This document shows, in pieces, positions 34,535 through 46,264 of a stretch of DNA of 64,000 nt (positions are counted from its first letter, which is position 1; each line of letters starts with the position of its first letter). The stretch comes from Talaromyces rugulosus (Eukaryota > Ascomycota > Eurotiomycetes > Eurotiales > Trichocomaceae), in the NCBI RefSeq assembly GCF_013368755.1, contig NC_049562.1, positions 1,116,001 to 1,180,000 on the forward strand, in the 5' to 3' direction. The position numbers were made by a program, and so were the translations under genes. The notes under the pieces were generated by a model that saw nothing but the letters and a program-made list of their open reading frames with translations, made no database searches and was not told the origin of the DNA.

Positions 34535-37081
34535 TCACGACGCCGTTCCCATGCGAATATCATGCAGTGTCAATATCTTGTTAATCACTTTTTGAGGATT
34601 CGAAAGGTCCACAAACGACCAATTCGCCTCACCACCGTCTCGCACAAGCTTTAGCAGTACCCATAATGCTAAAAACGCCAAAACCTGTACCGAGTACTAG
34701 AATTAGCAAATATTAAAACGATATGTCCAAGGGCAAGCTGCTTACTATCACATACGACGACAAAAACGGCAAGTCGTGAAACCCCTTCCAAAGAGAGACC
34801 CCGTTAATCACTACCAAAACAACAAAACACCCCGTGAACGCTGCATACGCCGTCATCGGCTGTCCATGGCTACGATAAGGATAGTCATCCTCGTCCCACC
34901 GCCGCACATGCGAGATGTTTTGCTCCTGGAGAACTTTCCGATGTGCCATGATGCTGTCCATCTATCAATAAATGTCCCTCTCATTAATCCTCTTATCTGG
35001 ATCTAGACTTACCAATGATAAAAACGAATAAACGCCAAACACTCGCAAAGCCATACTATCAAAACTCCAACCGAACCCATCTCGGCGAGTACTTCAACGA
35101 ACTAATTTTCCTTGCATTAGATCTCTCGATTGACCAAGAGCAAAAATTTCCATACACTTACCATGCCAATCGTCGTGCGGGTGTCTGTGCCACCCCTGAG
35201 TTGCAAGAAAGGTACCCACCAGAACGAAACAGCGGAGAAGATCATAGCTCGCATCGGCACTTTGTGTCGATTGGTTTTTCCAAACCATGAAAGAAGGCGC
35301 AGGAACCAGGATTGGCCGCTCCCTCCATCTAAACGACTGGTGAGACCAAAAAGTGCCCTCGATGCCACATAGAGATTGGTATTGGCACAAGACAGGCTGG
35401 TGAACACGAGAAAAACATTGAAGACATCTGCCAGATGAGGAATACCCGATTGCACGGCAATTGCAACAAACGCAGATGTCGTGTTTGATGTTGGCGGCTC
35501 GTAACATTGGGTAACAGTGGAATTGACCCAGCTGAGTCGAGGTAATTGGCAGTCGTCTCGTGGTATATCGAAACTTGCAAGCACCCCGGTGAGGGAATAT
35601 GCAAACGTTGCTAAAACTGAAAAAAAGACTGCCGTGAACTTCACTGAATTGCCGATAAGGGACATATCTGATGTCTTTCGTGCTTCATCCTTCTCATTCC
35701 TTCGGGGCCATCGAGCTTCTAGGGCAGAGGCAGCAACAATCTCAACACCTACGTAGGCAAATGTAGCAATCGATATGCTCATACTAGTAGGAGAAGTGTT
35801 ATTACGTGCTTGTGCGAAAAAGCCTACTTCCTTCGTGTGTACTTACAGAAACGCAGTGGCCCAGTTGCTAGCAGCATCACTGTCGAAAGCCGTCGGTTCA
35901 GACCAATCTGTTGTATTTCAGTTCTCTCACTTATGAAAAATTGCCGTTGCTACTTACATCGAGTGCCAATATACCCGTGTTGACTAGGTCCGACTTTTTC
36001 ACCGTTAACCCATGTTTTGATGGTCAAATATTCTGGAAGCGTAGAATGAAGGCTTACCTCCGAAGTTTAGGACTACCAAGACAATGGCGATGACAACAAG
36101 GAATAATAATTTGATGGTTCCTGTGAAAACTTCAAATAGAGCGAATAGCTTGGATAACAGTCAATACCCATTTATTGGACTGGAAATAGCCAGAGTAGGA
36201 TGGATATATCGAACTTACTTCGATCTCCAATGCATTGAGCAAAACTAAGCACAGAGGAATACATAGATAGATAATGCCTCCATTGATGCCAGAGTTCCCG
36301 CCGATCCCGGGCCAGAAACCAAACTCTGCGGCCGAGGTCGCAATAATGGCTGAAAAAGAGACCGAATATGTAAACCTGATGCAGTCGTAAGCATTATTAT
36401 TATAACCCAATCTTCCCTTGGAAGACACTTTCTGTTACGCCTCTCCGGTCAACATACCAATATGCCACACCAACAGCAATGCCCAGCTCAGGATCCACAA
36501 ACTCGCTGACATAAAGAGACATGGCACCTGGGATCGGCCAAATGCAAAGCATTTCTGTAATACATTGCATCACAGCCACCGATAGGAGACCCACCAGGAG
36601 GAAGGACAGGAGAACAGCCAATGGCCCCCCGAGTTCGAGGATCTGGCCGCCGCGCCAGTACAGCCCTGTTCCCAGTGTACCGTTAATGGTGATCATCTGT
36701 TTGAATTAGTTCCGTCATCAGATATATGTGGGACTCTTGTCTCCACAGCGACATCATTGCCATTGATAACGACCAATGAATGACACTTACAAACAGATGG
36801 ATTCCTTTCAACTTTCTATTAACTGTTCTGTCTTTGCGAGGCAAAACATCGATTGTTATCGGAGGTGGACGAGTGAAGCCATCGCGACACTCGATTTCAC
36901 CGTGTGTTGACGTCTCTATACTTGACGGGGGATCTGGGTTGCGATTCCGATCTGGGGTCGACAGAAAAGGAAATGGTAGCGTCGGGTCTTCCCGTCGTGG
37001 GGTTTGTTGTTGTTCTGGTCGAGATGACGGCCCCGGTGCCCAGTCAGGGTACCACGATGGGAGCTCCAGCGATGGTGACAT
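34535..37081 (-). CDS. amino-acid permease (APC superfamily), ten exons
   Basis: Ten exons (36791-37081, 36458-36696, 36219-36375, 36058-36148, 35958-36032, 35847-35907, 35162-35783, 35013-35101, 34746-34953, 34535-34684) give 660 residues. The first exon encodes a 97-residue hydrophilic, Pro/Arg-rich tail ending RTVNRKLKGIHLF. TM1 then begins MITINGTLGTGLYWRGG, the yeast amino-acid transporter form of the APC signature. Further fits are AFLMSISIATFAYVGVEIVAASALEA (TM6, substrate site), SCANTNLYVASRALFGL (TM8) and KVPMRAM. About 12 TM segments are predicted. It imports amino acids by proton symport at the plasma membrane; substrate unknown. Nine introns is many for this family. Exon 9 must use CAG at 34954-34955; the nearer TAG gives a stop. 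Start ATG 37081; an upstream GTG adds two residues. Confidence 0.88.
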
Positions 37082-37586
37082 GTCCACGAGTTTTGCATCG
37101 CATTGCAGAGCATACGCAGGAGATCCTGGGGAAGGACATGAAGAAATACGAACTCTCCATCTCCCTCGAGCCGCGTGGTAGTAATTGGCTGCTGTTATTT
37201 AGTAGCCTGGGCGGGAGATAAGCGAGTTACCATAGAGCTTGGAGCGCTTCACTCGCTAAGCGAGAAGGCTTACAGGCTTAGAGCTCGTGCCCCCTGCCAA
37301 TGATCGCAGAGTTGTGACCATACCCAGCTGAACTCGGCTTTTAGGCCTATTTCGGACCGGGCAAAACATTGCTGAGCCACTCAAGGCGGCGATAAGACGG
37401 ATCGATTGCTAGTATGTAACCCTCCTGACACGGCCTCGTGCCTTTTAAGTGACGTGGCCGAAAGGGACAGAGCCTCATCAGATCGATTTCTTAAAATGCG
37501 AACGCTTGATCTTGTGCAACTCCGGCGAAAGAAGGACCTGGTTTCGTTTCCACTGCTTGATATCACGACATTTTGAATGCCAAATT
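37082..37586. other. divergent intergenic region
   Basis: About 500 bp between the permease start and a small putative gene on the other strand presumably hold both promoters. A short repeat of CGCTAAGCGAGAAGGCTT-like sequence occurs near 37230-37290. No further feature is clear. Confidence 0.45.
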
Positions 37587-38007
37587 ATGCCCAATCTCGG
37601 CGAACAGCAGCAGCAAGCCATCTCGCAAAACACCTCGTACCGCTACCTGAGCAAGTCGCGTCTCCAGGAACTGCTCGAGCGACTGTTCCCCGGACAAACT
37701 GAATTCAATATACAGGTGAGCTAGCCCGTGCGGATCGAATCAACATCGCGGATCGGAGGCTCAATATTAAATATTGGTAGATGCGAGACGACCAATGGTG
37801 TTTTAGCGCACCCAGAAAGGTAGAAGATGTAAGCACTTGGGCCCAACAACTGGCATTTCGTGTTTCCATGACTAACGGCGAGGCTATCACAGAGCGACAT
37901 CGAGTAAGAATCAGCCACCACCGTGACCATCGTGTACTGACATGCAGCCATCAGGGCAGTGCGCGATCCCTAAGCAGCAACTGCAGCAGAAAAGAGTTTT
38001 GCGTTAG
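37587..38007 (+). CDS. small putative gene, unknown function
   Basis: The exons I favour are 37587-37715, 37781-37828 and 37948-38007, giving about 78 residues. The first reads MPNLGEQQQQ...YRYLSKSRLQELLERLFPGQTEFNIQ, which looks coding (balanced, helix-forming). Intron 1 (GTGAGC...TAG, 65 nt) leads in phase to MRDDQWCFSAPRKVED. Intron 2 (GTAAGC...CAG, 119 nt) leads to a Gln-rich tail PKQQLQQKRVLR and stop. A nine- or eleven-base extra exon near 37893 is possible. I recognise no family. The dense good splice sites and even frame make a real gene more likely than chance. An alternative is that this is the first part of the CorA-like gene downstream, but the frame ends in a stop. Confidence 0.45.
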
Positions 38008-38273
38008 TCAAGATGGGCGATGGCGTGAGGCTTGGAGCGTGGCTCGGCGGGAAGGAGCGGCCGCAGGGAGCAGGGCAGCGAGGGCAGGCGCACTGGCCGT
38101 GTGCCTCGTGTGCCTCGTGCGCCGTGAGGAAGAGTATTTTTATTACTTGTACTAGCACCAAACACATCAATAATGCCACTCGTTTCTTCGCTCGTTTCTA
38201 CCGCCAACCTTTTCTTTTTCTTCGGTAAACATTGCCCGGACATACCCCTCTTCTCAGCCGCTGCCCTCGTATC

Positions 38274-39806
38274 ATGTCGTCGTTGGACAATTGCTTCATT
38301 GACCAAGTAACGGAGCCTCTTCACCTCATCGAGGTCGACCAGCAGCAGCCAGCGAGATGTTCTGCGCACTTGCAGCTCTCAACTGCTCAAGAACTCGCCG
38401 CGCATTTTGATCAGAACCGTGACTATTCATGTCGCTTGATGTTAGCTGCATCTTAGCTCGCCAATTCGCGAGTCATCGGTATCGCTAACAAAAGTCCGCT
38501 ATCTAGATCCATCTGCCAGCGCAATTCATGGCAGCCACTACAAACTAGTAGGTCGATGCTGGATTTGATCGTCGCCAAAAACAGTATCAGCTCGCAGTTC
38601 TGGGACTTACCATCGTGCTTCTATCGCCGCAACCTTGAAGTCGAGGAGGTCTTTTGCGTTCCCTACTCAGAGACAAGGGAAGGTCCCATCACAGGTACGA
38701 CAGCCATCCATGACGACAAGCAGGCAGAGCCTTGACTAAAGCGAAATGAGTAGAGATATCATACACTTTGAAATATCCAGAATACAAACCACGCACAAAT
38801 GAATGGGTGATTCGGCAGACCGGAATTCACCACCGCTTCAATTCGACAACGGGCCAGAGCGTGTACGTGCTGTTCAACCCGGTGCCTTCATCCAAAGTAC
38901 ACCTCGCAGCGCAGGAACGGCTTCGAGATAACAGCCAGGAAACCAAAACGGAACCTTTCTGGCTTCACAGAATCTTATTCGCAACGTACTTCCCAGCATG
39001 GAGGCAATACATTGCAGCGCTGGAGCGTGAATTTCTACCCATAGCCAACGGTGTCAATGTAGCATACATCGACGAACCGCTCCGAGTTGGATTTGAAAAT
39101 CTAAGCACGACAATGAGCCTCCAAAAACGATTTCTCCAGATATCTACCCTACTGGCCCCAGCTGCCGACGTTCTCGACGCAATGGATATACTGCTCAAGT
39201 CAATTTCACAAACAATAGCAACCCATCCCGGCACTCAGAAATTCAAAAATTACAATCGGCAATGTATCGCATATTCCCGAATGGCAACAAATCTGCAACA
39301 TCGTTCTCAAATGACTGCCCAACTTTTGACCGATACGCTGTCATTCCGTGACCAGGTGGTTGCGAAACAGCAAAACGAGAACATGCTCCAGCTGAACAAG
39401 TCAGCTGTCTTTGTGACATTTCTGACTCTATTCTATTTGCCTGCGTCCTTTCTAACCGTAAGTTTTCGTTGACTTGTGTAATTTGTATAACATGCACCAC
39501 CCACAACATTTGAACCCCTTTTTTGCTAACAACATTATGCAACAGTCTTTCTTCGGCATGAACTTCTTTGATTTAGACCAAGATGCCAAACGCATAGTCG
39601 GCACCCCTATGATCTGGATATTTATAATCTCTACGATCTTTTTAACAGCTATTACCGTCTTCATCTACTACTGGCGAGTACAGCGAGAAGCCAAGCGCAG
39701 GGTTATCCCACGGATACAAATCGACTGGAATTGGAAAACAATGACCCGGGGACTGGAAATGAGAAAATTGAATCTGGATATGAGCCAAAAAGATTCACAG
39801 GCTTGA
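38274..39806 (+). CDS. CorA-like membrane protein
   Basis: Four exons (38274-38440, 38507-38694, 38754-39457, 39546-39806) give 439 residues. The N-terminal half contains ICQRNSW...SRSMLDLIVAKNSISSQFWDLPSCFYRRN, frequent in fungal 'CorA-like transporter domain' proteins. A helical middle part (QKRFLQISTLLAPAADVLDAMDILLKSI) precedes two C-terminal membrane segments: AVFVTFLTLFYLPASFLT and GTPMIWIFIISTIFLTAITVFIYYW. Between them lies FFGMNFFDLDQ, which keeps the Gly-Met-Asn signature at the pore mouth of CorA magnesium channels. In these fungal proteins ion transport is unproven; many sit next to variable, immunity-like genes. Its stop lies only about 50 bp from the stop of the convergent kinase gene. 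An exon upstream of the ATG chosen cannot be excluded. Confidence 0.75.
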
Positions 39807-39857
39807 AAAGAAAAGTTTTTTGATTTTATTATTGATTTATGACCGCTTTTATGTCTG

Positions 39858-42800
39858 TTATGATGCGAGAAGGGGCACTCGGTAAATAGCACACTGATTT
39901 GCGCCCGCCAATGTGGCAATAAGAACATGTCTCTGCTCACTCTTATCATCAGAGAGCATTTCGACAAACTCATCGTCACAGGAAAGGCCTGGAAGCTGAG
40001 CCAATTCCTTCACATAGATTTTATCCGCCCCTGATTGAGGAATTGTCATTTCCAGCAGCAACATTTTATGGCTGGCCGGCGGTGTTCCCAGGGCAAACAT
40101 CTTCTCGTCGTGCCAGCCCATCATCAGTTTCAGAACCCTGTAATTGTTGATTCTGTTCTGAATGGCAGGAGAGAGCCCATTTCCCATGAGATTTTGGATA
40201 TGCAGCTGTTTTTCCCTGGTGACAACAGCACAGGTAGCCGCCTGTTTCCGAAACGGCGCGAATGTCGTAAAAAGAGTCGACGAGGGTATGCTGTCGGCAC
40301 CCTATTCTCGTGTTAGCCCATTTGCAAGAACACACTTTCTAAAGGTGAGAGACGAGTGAAGAAAGTAGAGTAAAAGCGACCTACCAGTGATCCTATGATC
40401 AAAGTATCAAGCCTCTTGGTACGAAGATCAATATGTATGATAGGTATTTTGTGCTCAATGCTCCTGGCCGTGAGCTCTGGCCGAACAACAAGGTAAATAT
40501 CCGACGTGGTTGAAAAAAGAAATTGGGTAATGTCTGTCCCTGGCCAGTCCAGTTTACCCAACCACCAGGGGTCGTCATCGTGAGTGTCGAGCTGGTCGTC
40601 AATGGCAAACTCATTAACCAAAGCTCCTTTAACTGGATAGTTGTGTCTAACAAATTGACCCCTAGATTAGTACTGAAGATATTTTCACAGAGTTCGAGTA
40701 GAAACTTACGGTTTCTCCCCAATCCGAATCAATTCCGATAAGGGTGCGCGAATTAATGTGCTCGTGCTTTGAGGTTCCTCTTTATTGTGTAGGATGCATG
40801 CAAGATCTTTATTGTCTGGTGAAATAGCCAGTTTGCTAATCTCAGACCGCGGCAAGGAGACTTTATAACAACGATCAAGACTGTAGTCGACTGATGTCCC
40901 GCCCTCTAGTTTGAAAATGTAACACTTCATCGATAATCAATTCTTGTTCCAGAAAATCAATGGCTAGTGGGTTTCTTACCTGGAAGTCTCCTCCTGTAGT
41001 GGAGGCCACCAAATACCTTTGTGTCAAAGCGACAGCCTTCCACATACGAGTGGTGTTATATTTTGTTTCTAGTAAATAGTTCGATGCCGGACTTGCAGTA
41101 TGGAGGTTTTGGAGGCGTAATGATTCAGATGTGTAGAGTGAAATCTTATCGTCTGTCCAATACGCAACCAAGTTCCCGTCAGGAGATATCGCACAGCCTT
41201 TGAAAGCCTCAGAGGGAAATAGGTTCCATCTCTCAACCTGTGGGTCATCGCTGGAATGCCATCTGTGAAGCACGATGTCAATGATTCAATTCAACCTCTA
41301 CATGATATGAATTCATGCTAAATGATAGTGAGGGATCGCCTATATAGAAGGAAAAGAATTCTCACCTCAGTGGCTTGACAGAGCTCGAAAGCCTCTTTCG
41401 CTTTTCTGGAATATTTTCTCTCGCCGCTTCTAACTCCTTGTATTTCCTAAAAGTCTCCCGTAGAGCTTCTTCTACTGCGATGACACCGTCTCTTTTGGCT
41501 TGATTAATCTCGAAAACAGACTTTTCGAGATACCTCAATATGAATTTCACCGCCCTGCCTTCCCTATCGTCTCGTTGCCCCGCCTTGTCAATGAGTCCGC
41601 TGTGCCATTTTTTTATTATGGGATGAACTTTGGAAGAGGTAAATCTTGTGCCGCGCAGGAAGAATCGGTCAATACCGTCTGCTTGATTATCTTTTAACCT
41701 GGCATCTTGGTAACGGGCCACGCCATCTCCACCTTCCTCTAGATAGGTGAACACAACACTGATGACACAACCCAAAGACCAAACATCGCTTTCGGTTTTC
41801 ATGCTCGGGATGGCTGAAATCGACTCGGGGGCTAGATAAGTGCCCTCACCACGCCGGTTTAAAGTAGCCAATGAAGACTGATCCTGTGTTTTTTTGTGCT
41901 GAACAAACCAACTGTTGAAATCCCTCTCGCTCTCACTGTTGTGGTATCGATTTCGTAGTTTGACACGAGCCATTCCAAAGTCGCTAATTTTCCAAATGTA
42001 ATTTGTTTCGTTGTTGCTTGTTTCTCTGAATATCAAGATGTTATCGGGCTTGAGATCCATGTGATAGCACACTAGGTCCTCCTCATCGGATGTTTTTAAC
42101 TTGTTGTGGAGAAAATTCAGGCCGGCTGCAAGTCCAATGGCTGACTTTATAATCTTAGCCTTCTCTATGACGTCTCCAGGTTTCGTTTGGCGAATTTCTC
42201 TCATATACGCCATCAGGTCACAAATGGCAAGAGGCATGAACAAACTGTACTTTGTTGGACTGATATGAAGACTGCCGTAATTTTCGACGATGTTTCTGCA
42301 TTCCCAAGACGAACTGTTCAGAATCTTCCCCATGATCTCGTGTTCTATATGGGCGTTTTCGCTGATGCGATAGTCCTTGCGTGCTATTTCCGTATAGTCG
42401 GGGTTTACTGTCTCGGATCGCGAATCATAGAAGTGACCCTTGGCGATTTTGACCTTGTATACTATGCCAAAGCTGCCCTGGCTGAGAAGCTTCTCTGCTA
42501 TGTATGGCAGGCGATGCTCCTCTAGGCTCCTGACAATGACTTCCTCCCTTCTCTGGATCGTCACAGGACAGAAACACGCTTGTGTCGTGAGGAACTTGTC
42601 GACGGTAACGATGTCGTCATGAAAAAGCTCCAGCAGTTCTTCACGGCCGGCTGGCAAGACATGGAATTTATTTCCGGCGCTGCTCATAACTGGCCATTCG
42701 TCTCCTGCAACAAGTTGAGTGGTAAAGATCTTCGCTGCCTGAATACGGCACGTAGCGAACATCAAGATTGCCAGGAAATTGTGAAGTTGTCTCTCGTTTA

Positions 42801-43026
42801 TTCTGTGCACAAGGTCTTCCTCTGACAAGCCAAACTCATCTATTGCATTGCGTCTCCGCGAGAGGAGACTCTGAAAGAAGCGCATCAGAATATCACGATG
42901 AAGGACACCCTTGGCGGTGCCGGCCGGCGCGAACCGGTACCGTTCCTCATCTTTTCTTTCCAATTGCGAATAGAGTCTCATGTAGATGTCATGACACAGA
43001 TTGTCATAGGATTTTTCGGATGCCAT
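39858..43026 (-). CDS. protein kinase fused to a C-terminal beta-propeller-like region
   Basis: Five exons (41366-43026, 40980-41262, 40710-40924, 40385-40646, 39858-40301) give 954 residues. Residues 1-175 form a helical N-terminal domain with no named motif. The kinase domain (about 178-470) has Gly-loop GSFGIVYKV (185-192), a Lys in ARKDY (about 217), HMDLKPDN (HRD replaced by HMD, 322-324), DFG (349-351) and APE (399-401), so it may be active. From about residue 560 the sequence shows propeller-like strands, for example AISPDGNLVAYWTDDKISLYT and LAISPDNKDLACILHN. They recur as the C-terminal 400 residues. Start: ATG 43026 (MASEKSYDN). Similar kinase-propeller fusions occur in filamentous fungi and are often strain-variable; a role in self/non-self or stress sensing is only a guess. 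Confidence 0.78.
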
Positions 43027-43814
43027 TCCGGCCAGCACCCTAGCTCTGGGATTTGCTGCATAGTATGGGGTCAGACGATCGCTCGAAGCTCGAGGCTCGA
43101 GGTTGCAGAGGCGCCGCGGGGTTGGAGATGTTCGGCTGTAAGCCTAGGTGGCGCTAATCGAAAACAATGCATTCTCAGATCCCAGTCAGCAAAAGTAGCT
43201 TTTCATGTGGACTGGTGGTTCCGCTGGCACTGGAAATATTCGTGTGGGCGATATTTTAGTAGACGTAAGCTGTTGTGACTTTTAGATGGTACTTGTACGT
43301 CCGTCAGCTAGGCTCCGCGGCCCAGTAACTATCTTCCTTCATCTTGCTGGACAGCTTCATTAGTCCGAAATAGCCTGATAGAGATTGAATCTGTAAAGAC
43401 CGCTGAGGATTGTGTTTGCGTAGATGTACTGATCAGTCTGATGTAGAAACCTTGCACGTGGATGGTGGTCACCAGCTGCATGACGGAAGCAGCCGCGACA
43501 GGAGCCCACCAACTGCGTTTAGCTGTCTACGCTCAAACTTGACATAGCTGAATGACATTCGCTTTAGAGGAACTTGGAGCACTTGAGGAAAAACCTTTAC
43601 AAAATCTGGTTTTCTTTATATTCTACACAAAAAACAAAGGAAATTGTTATAGGGTAAAGAACTAGCCTGATCGACAGATATTGGATACATAGGTACGTGC
43701 GTTAGTTGTACGAGAGCGACGCACAGCTTTTTTCATACACCCAAATAGAAACAAATAAAGAAAAAGTGACTCTAACATTGGGTGATGAACCCCCTCTTGC
43801 TTCGTTCGTTTTAT
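43027..43814. other. intergenic region upstream of the kinase gene
   Basis: This 790-bp stretch carries the kinase promoter and the 3' end of the DUF3429 gene. It includes a short palindromic CTCGAAGCTCGAGGCTCGAG run (about 43080-43100) and no coding frame of note. Confidence 0.5.
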
Positions 43815-44927
43815 TTACTCAAGATCGGCGTTCTTCTCTTCCTCGGCGCGGAGCTTGGCCTCCTCAATCTCCTTCTTGCGAAGGAAAAGGAGGGCCTGGA
43901 TCTTCTCGGTCAAGGTGTGCTCAGCAGTTCCGCTCTGGGAGATGCGCTCGCGACCAACGAGAGTTGCGACGATGCTGGCGCCGACAATGAAGGTCAGGAC
44001 GAATCGGTACATGCCGTACCAGTGGGGAGCAAGTCCACGGCTAGCAGCACGCGCATCGTTGTAGTAGAGGAAGGTGAAGGCAAGGAACTGAGTGATCAGA
44101 GCGTGCTCGACGGGGAACAAGAGGGTAGGCCAGGCGATAGCTGGAGCAATGCATCCGGTGGCGTATCGTCGGAAACCATGCTTGCCGCCATATCCAGCCC
44201 ACTCCAACCCCCAGTGGATGGCTCCCAAGAAAGACAAGATCTGTAGGCGCGGTTCTTAGTCTCACAAATCTGCATGTAATCCGGGTTGCGACTTACCACA
44301 GCACCGTAGCCAACCTGGATTGGCTCGGTCAAGTGCAGGAGGAGCGAGGCGGTTTCAGAGGATAGCAAAAAGCCAGAGCCACCGAGCGCTTGGCTGTTGA
44401 TTTCCCATGCAAGATAGCAGGTGTTAAGAGAGGTCGCCACGTACGGAATGACACCTGCCAAACCGAAGTACAAAGCTTCCTTGGGGACCTCATCGAGAGT
44501 AAAGGTCTCCTTGATGACTTTCTGTTGGGGAAATATTGATAAGCGCTGGGTCTAAGAAAAAAGGCTGCTTGTTTTGTCGCAAACCTACCACGTCGTTTTT
44601 CACACCAGCCATCATATCGACATCCTCATCTTCAGGAACAATCTGTAGACATATGTCAATCGAAATTCATTTGCTCAATGCTTTGGGAAGTTTCCTGACC
44701 GGCTGGGACTTGTTAGAAGAATAGCGGACGAGAGCGGTGGTGACGGGCTTGTGGGCGGCCAGAGCGAGCTTCGAGGATCCAGCAGCGAAGCGAGCTGATG
44801 GGCGAGCAGCAGAGGTCAATTGAGCCTTGAAGACGTTGGAACAGAGTGCGGAGCGCGCGACAGCAGAGGAGTTGGAAGCCGAAGCAGCGCGGAAGGCCGC
44901 GCGGGCAGCCGACATGCGGTAGAGCAT
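43815..44927 (-). CDS. mitochondrial DUF3429 membrane protein
   Basis: Four exons (44700-44927, 44589-44642, 44297-44521, 43815-44240) give 310 residues. The N-terminus (MLYRMSAARAAFRAAS...) is rich in Ala, Arg and Ser without acidic residues to about residue 75, a typical mitochondrial presequence. A short acidic linker VPEDEDVD follows. The DUF3429 (TMEM69-like) domain then has YFGLAGVIPYVATSL, LSFLGAIHWGLEWAGYGG and IAWPTLLFPVEHALITQF, with about five membrane segments, and ends in a charged coiled tail (RKKEIEEAKLRAEEEKN). The human relative TMEM69 is uncharacterised, so inner-membrane location is inferred. The first ATG after the palindrome GGCCAATTGGCC is taken; an upstream non-ATG extension is rejected. 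Confidence 0.85.
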
Positions 44928-44988
44928 TGTGGAATGAGGTTGAAAAAGCTTCGGGACGGTTAGGAAGTAAGCAAGGACAGCCGGCGCG

Positions 44989-45000
44989 GGCCAATTGGCC
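44989..45000. promoter_or_regulatory. palindromic CCAAT pair
   Basis: GGCCAATTGGCC is a perfect 12-bp palindrome 60 bp upstream of the DUF3429 gene start. It contains overlapping CCAAT boxes on both strands, a candidate CCAAT-binding complex site. Confidence 0.4.
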
Positions 45001-46013
45001 TGAAGATGGCGATGGACAGAAACACGGAGAGTGGAGAGAGTGGTGAGAGAGCTCAATTGGCGCCGGAGCGACTTGCGTGGTCGAGGGATGCGATACTGGG
45101 CGGGCAGTGCGAGGTCGAAGTGAGAGCAGCCACTGGTGGTGATGAAAGCATGAGCCGAAGTTGGGTGCTATTTCCGCTTTCCGGCGGCGGTCACGTGCCG
45201 TCGGCTACTACGTAACTACCAACTAACTAGTAAGTTACCTCTCTTCTTCCTTAACAACAACCTGGTTAAAATGGCTGTAGGCGAAAAAAAAGCAAGCGAG
45301 ATGATCTATTTTAAAGAGGAGAATCTTTTTGCTTGTTAAATTTTTTTCCCTTGATGTAGCTGTAACAACATATGTTGGTGCCGGTATGTACCATAGTTTT
45401 TGGTGCAGTTGTCAACAAACAGCATATAAATGTTCTCCTGAGGTCTGACATATGGATTGAGTGATGGCTGATTATCAAAACTAGTACGCTAGTTGTTTTG
45501 AAAGTATTCCTTTATGCAATAGCACGGATATTTTTTTTTGGCTTTTAAGACGCATATCGAGAAATGGGCGTCTAGGAATATGACTTTCCTTATTTCGCTA
45601 CACTTCTTGAGGCCTCCTAGCGGAAAAATGCCCACCTCACTAACTATATTGTATTTTTATCAAGCAGCGTAGACTTAAAAAAAGACATTACATACTGTCA
45701 AGAGGCAACATGTTATTGGCTGGTGCCAGCAACCATGCCGGTGCCAAGCGACGACGTCACCGGCCCCCTCGGCTCTAACTAAGCCTTACTCCCCGCGAAC
45801 AAGTTAAGCCCAACACAAACAACACGAACTGCCAGACTGCTCCCAACCAGTCCAGAAAGATTCATCCATCCACCAATGCCCCAGATTGATGGCTTGATTT
45901 CTTACTACAGACCCATTTTGACACGCCCGCTACTTTCGCGTCTCAGATAAACCCGACCAGCTTACTGGGCCACGTCAGGGAGTATCGCGGAATCGCCAGT
46001 CGAGGATAACTGG

Positions 46014-46018
46014 CCAAT
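46014..46018 (+). promoter_or_regulatory. CCAAT box upstream of VPS13
   Basis: tggCCAATcg lies about 250 bp before the VPS13 ATG. This is motif evidence only. Confidence 0.3.
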
Positions 46019-46264
46019 CGCACGTTCATGGGCACTCTGATGCATTTGGTTTAGATTCTCTGGTGAGTCCTAACGCATTTATATAGTGAAATCCTCTTTG
46101 CATTCGTCCGTCGAGCAACTCATGTTTGTTTTCTAACAATTTTGCTCTTTAGGATCGTGACGGCCCTGAACATCGAACGACCGATCGATTTTATGAATAC
46201 TCGAGCTGCTGTATAGTGTCAGAAAGAGATTCACGGCCCGGGCTACGGCTACCAGCTGCCCAAC

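Larger units (their letters stand above)
44928..46264. other. divergent region between the DUF3429 gene and VPS13
   Basis: This 1.3-kb spacer is presumably the promoter of both genes. It has the palindrome GGCCAATTGGCC (44989-45000), which offers CCAAT on both strands, and another CCAAT (46014-46018) before VPS13. A 5' leader intron for VPS13 may end near 46152 (CTTTAG after a T-rich run). No protein gene is supported. Confidence 0.5.
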
